A stretch of DNA of 19,527 nt from CALMFT01 sp964563595. GTDB taxonomy: Bacteria; Patescibacteriota; Gracilibacteria; Absconditabacterales; Absconditicoccaceae. The notes under the pieces are model-generated. The model searched no databases. It had not been told where the DNA came from and was given only the letters and a program-made list of their open reading frames with translations. Numbering within the stretch: the first letter of the stretch is position 1; each line of letters opens with the position of its first letter. Positions 17,315 through 19,527 of the stretch are shown here, one piece after another. A program made the position numbers and the translations under genes. The stretch covers positions 1-19,527 of the forward strand of contig CAZLWR010000020.1 in assembly GCA_964563595.1 (NCBI GenBank). Reading direction: 5' to 3'.

Positions 17315-17797
17315 TTATTCTTGATCTCCTGGCTTATAAGCTAATCATAAATACTTCTCTCTGAGCTTCATCCGGAGTTTTCCTAGATTGTTTTCTCCCA
17401 TTCCATCAGGTCCTACTCACCAAAAGCTATCTGTCGGTGAATCTTCTGCCATGTATCTATTGCCTGTTTTTGCGAGTGCTTTTCTTACATCCTCGTGTTG
17501 CTCATACTTAGCAATCAAGATCTTTTCCATAAGCGTTAGCAAATTAGGGTTTTGAGTAGCGTACTTGGGATCTATTTCGTTTATGAATTTTTCTTTTAGC
17601 CTTTTTGCCTCATGAGGACAAGGTGCATTCATAATCACATTAGCGATTCAAGGGCTAGTGTTGCGAAATCTTAGCGACTGATAGGCGTGTTCAGTTGTTC
17701 GATAGACATAGCCATCAATTTCTACACGATAGCATTGGAAATTATCAAAGTAATATCGTGGGTGTACATAAAATAGTACCTGATCTTCCATGGTCAT
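17315..17797 (-). CDS. NADAR family (YbiA-like) protein (160 aa)
   Basis: NADAR proteins act on N-glycosidic bonds. Known members cleave riboflavin-pathway intermediates (YbiA), and some reverse ADP-ribosylation of guanine made by DarT-type toxins. Visible signature: FYVHPRYYFDNFQCYRVEID, the conserved TTEHAYQSLRFRN, a SPGIAN segment with UGA-Gly, NAPCPHEAKRLK, a long helical middle, and the C-terminal EDSPTDSFWGVGPDGMGENN then LGKLRMKLREKYL. Two ATGs (17797, 17791) are possible; the first is used. A TATAAT overlapping copy 9 of the 10-base word lies 19 bases upstream. No DarT-like gene is adjacent, so a housekeeping repair or metabolite role is as likely as antitoxin. It precedes dnaN. Confidence 0.93.
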
Positions 17798-17811
17798 TTA
17801 TTACGTTATAA

Positions 17812-17821
17812 ATCAGATTAT
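17812..17821 (-). repeat. Copy 9 of ATAATCTGAT
   Basis: Exact copy in minus orientation, intergenic, overlapping the -10 of the NADAR gene. Confidence 0.7.
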
Positions 17822-17822
17822 A
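17817..17822 (-). promoter_or_regulatory. -10 box of the NADAR gene
   Basis: TATAAT on the minus strand, 19 bases before the ATG at 17797; it merges with the 10-base word as TATAATCTGAT. Confidence 0.4.
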
Positions 17823-17876
17823 ATAACTTCAATATCGAAATTTTTATTACTGTCTTGGGGTATTTGTCGCGAATAT

Positions 17877-18380
17877 TTAGGGAATGAAATGTAATGGAGG
17901 AAATATTTGATTGGGTCCAAAAAGATATAATATAATCAGAGTCAGTATGATACCTATAATAATTCATCAAATGAGCTCTTCAAATGTATGGCCAAGTCTT
18001 TCTTTGAGTAATTGGAAGTTTTTTTTAACATGTGTTATTTCTCCTAGATCTATCCTTAATTCACCTAATTGTTTCCTCATTTCATTGAGTACCATCGCGT
18101 GTTTCCCGGCTTCTTGTCTAATGTTTACCGCATCATATCGGATAAGTATCCCTATACCAATACAAATCGCAAACTCTATGCTATGAAATCCATTGACCGC
18201 TGCCGTGAGAGCACATAAACTCCCGATAATAGCACCATGTACCGAAGGAAAACCTCATGATCTTCGTAAATAATCTAGTTTTATTGTTTTTTCTAACCTA
18301 AAATCGTTAATGATTTTCAATCACTGCACAAACAGGCCAACTGTAAGCGGCACAAGAAAATAAGGAAATTTTTCCAGCAT
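17877..18380 (-). CDS. DUF212 / divergent PAP2-family membrane protein (167 aa)
   Basis: The family is related by fold to acid phosphatases and haloperoxidases, but its substrate is unknown. The protein starts MLEKFPYFLVPLTVGLFVQG with a hydrophobic segment. It has the hallmark RRSGGFPSVHGAIIGSLCAL (normally GGMPSSHSA), a second membrane segment FAICIGIGILIRYDAVNIRQ, and EAGKHAMVLNEM as in the YDAxGVRRxAGxQAxxLN pattern. A charged loop, then LGHTFEELIGGIIIGIILTL and a final membrane helix follow. Gly residues after V-Q, R-S and in LIGG are UGA. The second Ser of the usual PSSHS is Val here and the last Ser is Gly, a possible sign of altered activity. It is first in the minus-strand run. Confidence 0.92.
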
Positions 18381-18540
18381 GTGAAGCTCAACATAATGAT
18401 AGTATTGACAAATTCAAGATTATTTGTAGTTAGATATTGATATTGTCAAAGGGAAAATAGGCTTCAGCTTATTTCTTTATTATCTATTAGGCAGTGAAAA
18501 ATTGAACTGAAAAACTATAAATACGCTAACTATTTAGTCA

Positions 18541-19158
18541 GTGCCTATGTATATGTCTTATCAACAATACTTATCTAAAGACCTCATTCTACGTCCTGTC
18601 ATAAAAGAGATTGGGACCTTACCCCTTATAACGCCTTCATTGGATGTCTATAAAGATCTCCTGGAGACCATTGTTTCTCAACAACTGAGCGTTAGGGTGG
18701 CTGACGTCATATGGAAAAGATTTGAAAGCTTGTTCGATAACAATTACCCCGGGATGCAAGAGGTGGTGGATATGCCGATTGAGCGTATGAGAGAGGTAGG
18801 TTTGAGTAATGCAAAAGCTCAGTATATCAAAAATATTGCTCAGTATTGGATAGATCATAAGCTGAACCAGGAGATAGTATCGTCTTTGCCAGATAGTGAG
18901 CTGTCTCCATTGCTGTTAGCAATAAAGTGAGTATGACCCTGGACCGTAGAGATGATGCTTATGTTTTCTCTTGGTCGTGAAGATGTGTTTTCGGTAGGGG
19001 ATTTGGGTATACAAACTGCTATGATCTGATTATATGATTTATCTTGATCAAATACTAAGGCGATAAAAGAGCGTATGCTAGAAATCAGCAACCAGCGAAA
19101 GCCTTATAGAAGCTATGCTTGTAGGTATCTACGAAAATGGAAAGATATGAAAAAATAA
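18541..19158 (+). CDS. AlkA-like DNA-3-methyladenine glycosylase (205 aa)
   Basis: HhH-GPD glycosylase that removes alkylated purines. The order is family-typical: DLILRPVIKEIGTLPLITPS, DVYKDLLETIVSQQLSVRVA, VGLSNAKAQYIKNIAQYW, the hairpin AIKGVGPWTVEMMLMFSLGR with both hairpin glycines encoded by UGA, and VFSVGDLGIQTAMIGLYDLS with catalytic Asp 154. The end is SYACRYLRKWKDMKK. It matches the short Mag1-like form without the N-terminal AlkA domain. GTG at 18541 gives the longest product; ATG at 18547 or 18553 is equally plausible, since no Shine-Dalgarno decides. The TAA overlaps copy 10 of the 10-base word. Confidence 0.92.
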
Positions 19159-19164
19159 TCTGAT
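19155..19164 (+). repeat. Copy 10 of ATAATCTGAT
   Basis: Exact copy in plus orientation overlapping the stop codon of the AlkA-like gene. Confidence 0.7.
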
Positions 19165-19242
19165 TAATATTGACATTTATTTCATAATATATATCGTCTC
19201 TGTATCTTAGGTGGTACGTATTTTATTATTTCTCAAACTAGC

Positions 19243-19527
19243 ATGAACTCTAACAATGGCTTAATTCAAAAGGACTCTCCTGAAGCTGCTGTAGATATAT
19301 TAAACAGAGGTATCACGTCTTTCGCTCTCTCTATTATTATTGCTGCTGCTGTTGGCTACACCGTTATGCCAGATCATGAGGTTTCAAATATGACTCTTGA
19401 AGAGATTAAAGATCAGCTTGTTAGCTTAAAATTATCCTATGGATTTGTGGCTGGGACGCTATATTATATTATTAGCACTTTAAGAAGTAAGAATGCTAGA
19501 CTTTCTGCTCAATTACAGCAGGCATTA
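19243..19527 (+). CDS. Hypothetical membrane protein, 3' end outside the window (95 aa seen)
   Basis: The frame is open from ATG 19243 to the window edge. The N-terminus is polar (MNSNNGLIQKDSPEAAVD). Two hydrophobic segments follow, ITSFALSIIIAAAVGYTV and LSYGFVAGTLYYIIST, separated by an acidic loop, and a basic, helical stretch begins after them (LRSKNARLSAQLQQA). No family is recognised. The five visible glycines do not use UGA. A TTGACA at 19170-19175 lies upstream but lacks a -10 at good spacing. Confidence 0.6.
   Translation, partial: MNSNNGLIQKDSPEAAVDILNRGITSFALSIIIAAAVGYTVMPDHEVSNMTLEEIKDQLVSLKLSYGFVAGTLYYIISTLRSKNARLSAQLQQAL

Noticed and set aside
17911..18186. A 91-residue plus-strand open frame
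   Set aside because: Antisense to the DUF212 gene, whose motifs are clear.
7996..19164. The 10-base word as a promoter element (TATAATCTGAT)
   Set aside because: Only copies 6 and 9 sit at a promoter in the right sense; six of ten are inside genes, often antisense to them.
1..19527. tRNA, rRNA, CRISPR array or transposase genes
   Set aside because: No cloverleaf-like segment, ribosomal sequence, regular spacer array or transposase was found; intergenic regions are mostly below 170 bases.

Overview
The window reads as chromosomal DNA from a candidate-phyla-radiation bacterium of the Absconditabacteria (SR1) / Gracilibacteria (BD1-5) type, which uses genetic code 25 (UGA = glycine). With the standard code almost every gene is cut into pieces. 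With UGA as Gly the pieces join into full-length proteins, and many UGAs fall exactly on conserved glycines: the helix-hairpin-helix of MutY and of the AlkA-like glycosylase, the HxHxDHxGD loop of the UPF0173 hydrolase, and the glycine-rich part of malic enzyme. Every gene whose end is seen stops at TAA or TAG. All coordinates below assume code 25. The DNA is AT-rich, gene-dense, and mostly lacks clear Shine-Dalgarno sequences.

Layout. 46-606 (-) is an unknown protein. 763-2352 (+) holds NAD-dependent malic enzyme and a lipoprotein cut by a 100-N scaffold gap (2353-2452). A hypothetical gene (-) runs into the gap from the other side. 2878-3150 (+) is a DUF2103-like protein that converges on, and overlaps, a GH3-family acyl-adenylating enzyme (3130-4689, -). 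4771-8963 (+) carries an adenine glycosylase (MutY) without Fe-S cysteines, a cytosolic C39/papain-like protein, a DipZ-type CcdA-thioredoxin fusion, and lexA with a recognisable promoter and operator. 9058-9730 (-) has a Cys-rich 59-residue peptide and a small hypothetical protein. 9899-11806 (-) is argS. 12101-12988 (+) is a Bacteroidota-like lipoprotein with a C39-like fold and no UGA-Gly codons, probably a recent import. It is followed by a small charged lipoprotein (13107-13430, +). 13446-18380 (-) is a colinear run, in transcription order: DUF212 membrane protein, NADAR protein, dnaN, a divergent pyruvate kinase, a Lys-rich small protein and a UPF0173 metal-dependent hydrolase. 18541-19158 (+) is an AlkA-like glycosylase, followed by the start of a membrane protein.

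How the genes work together. DNA maintenance is prominent (dnaN, lexA, mutY, alkA-like, possibly NADAR). Carbon metabolism is represented by malic enzyme and a pyruvate-kinase-like protein, both around pyruvate. Envelope functions include disulfide/redox transfer (DipZ), two or three lipoproteins and DUF212.

The least expected signal is a 10-base word, ATAATCTGAT, present exactly ten times on the two strands within 19.5 kb, where base composition predicts fewer than one. It occurs in genes and between genes, in both orientations. This pattern resembles a DNA uptake sequence more than a promoter, terminator or Chi site.
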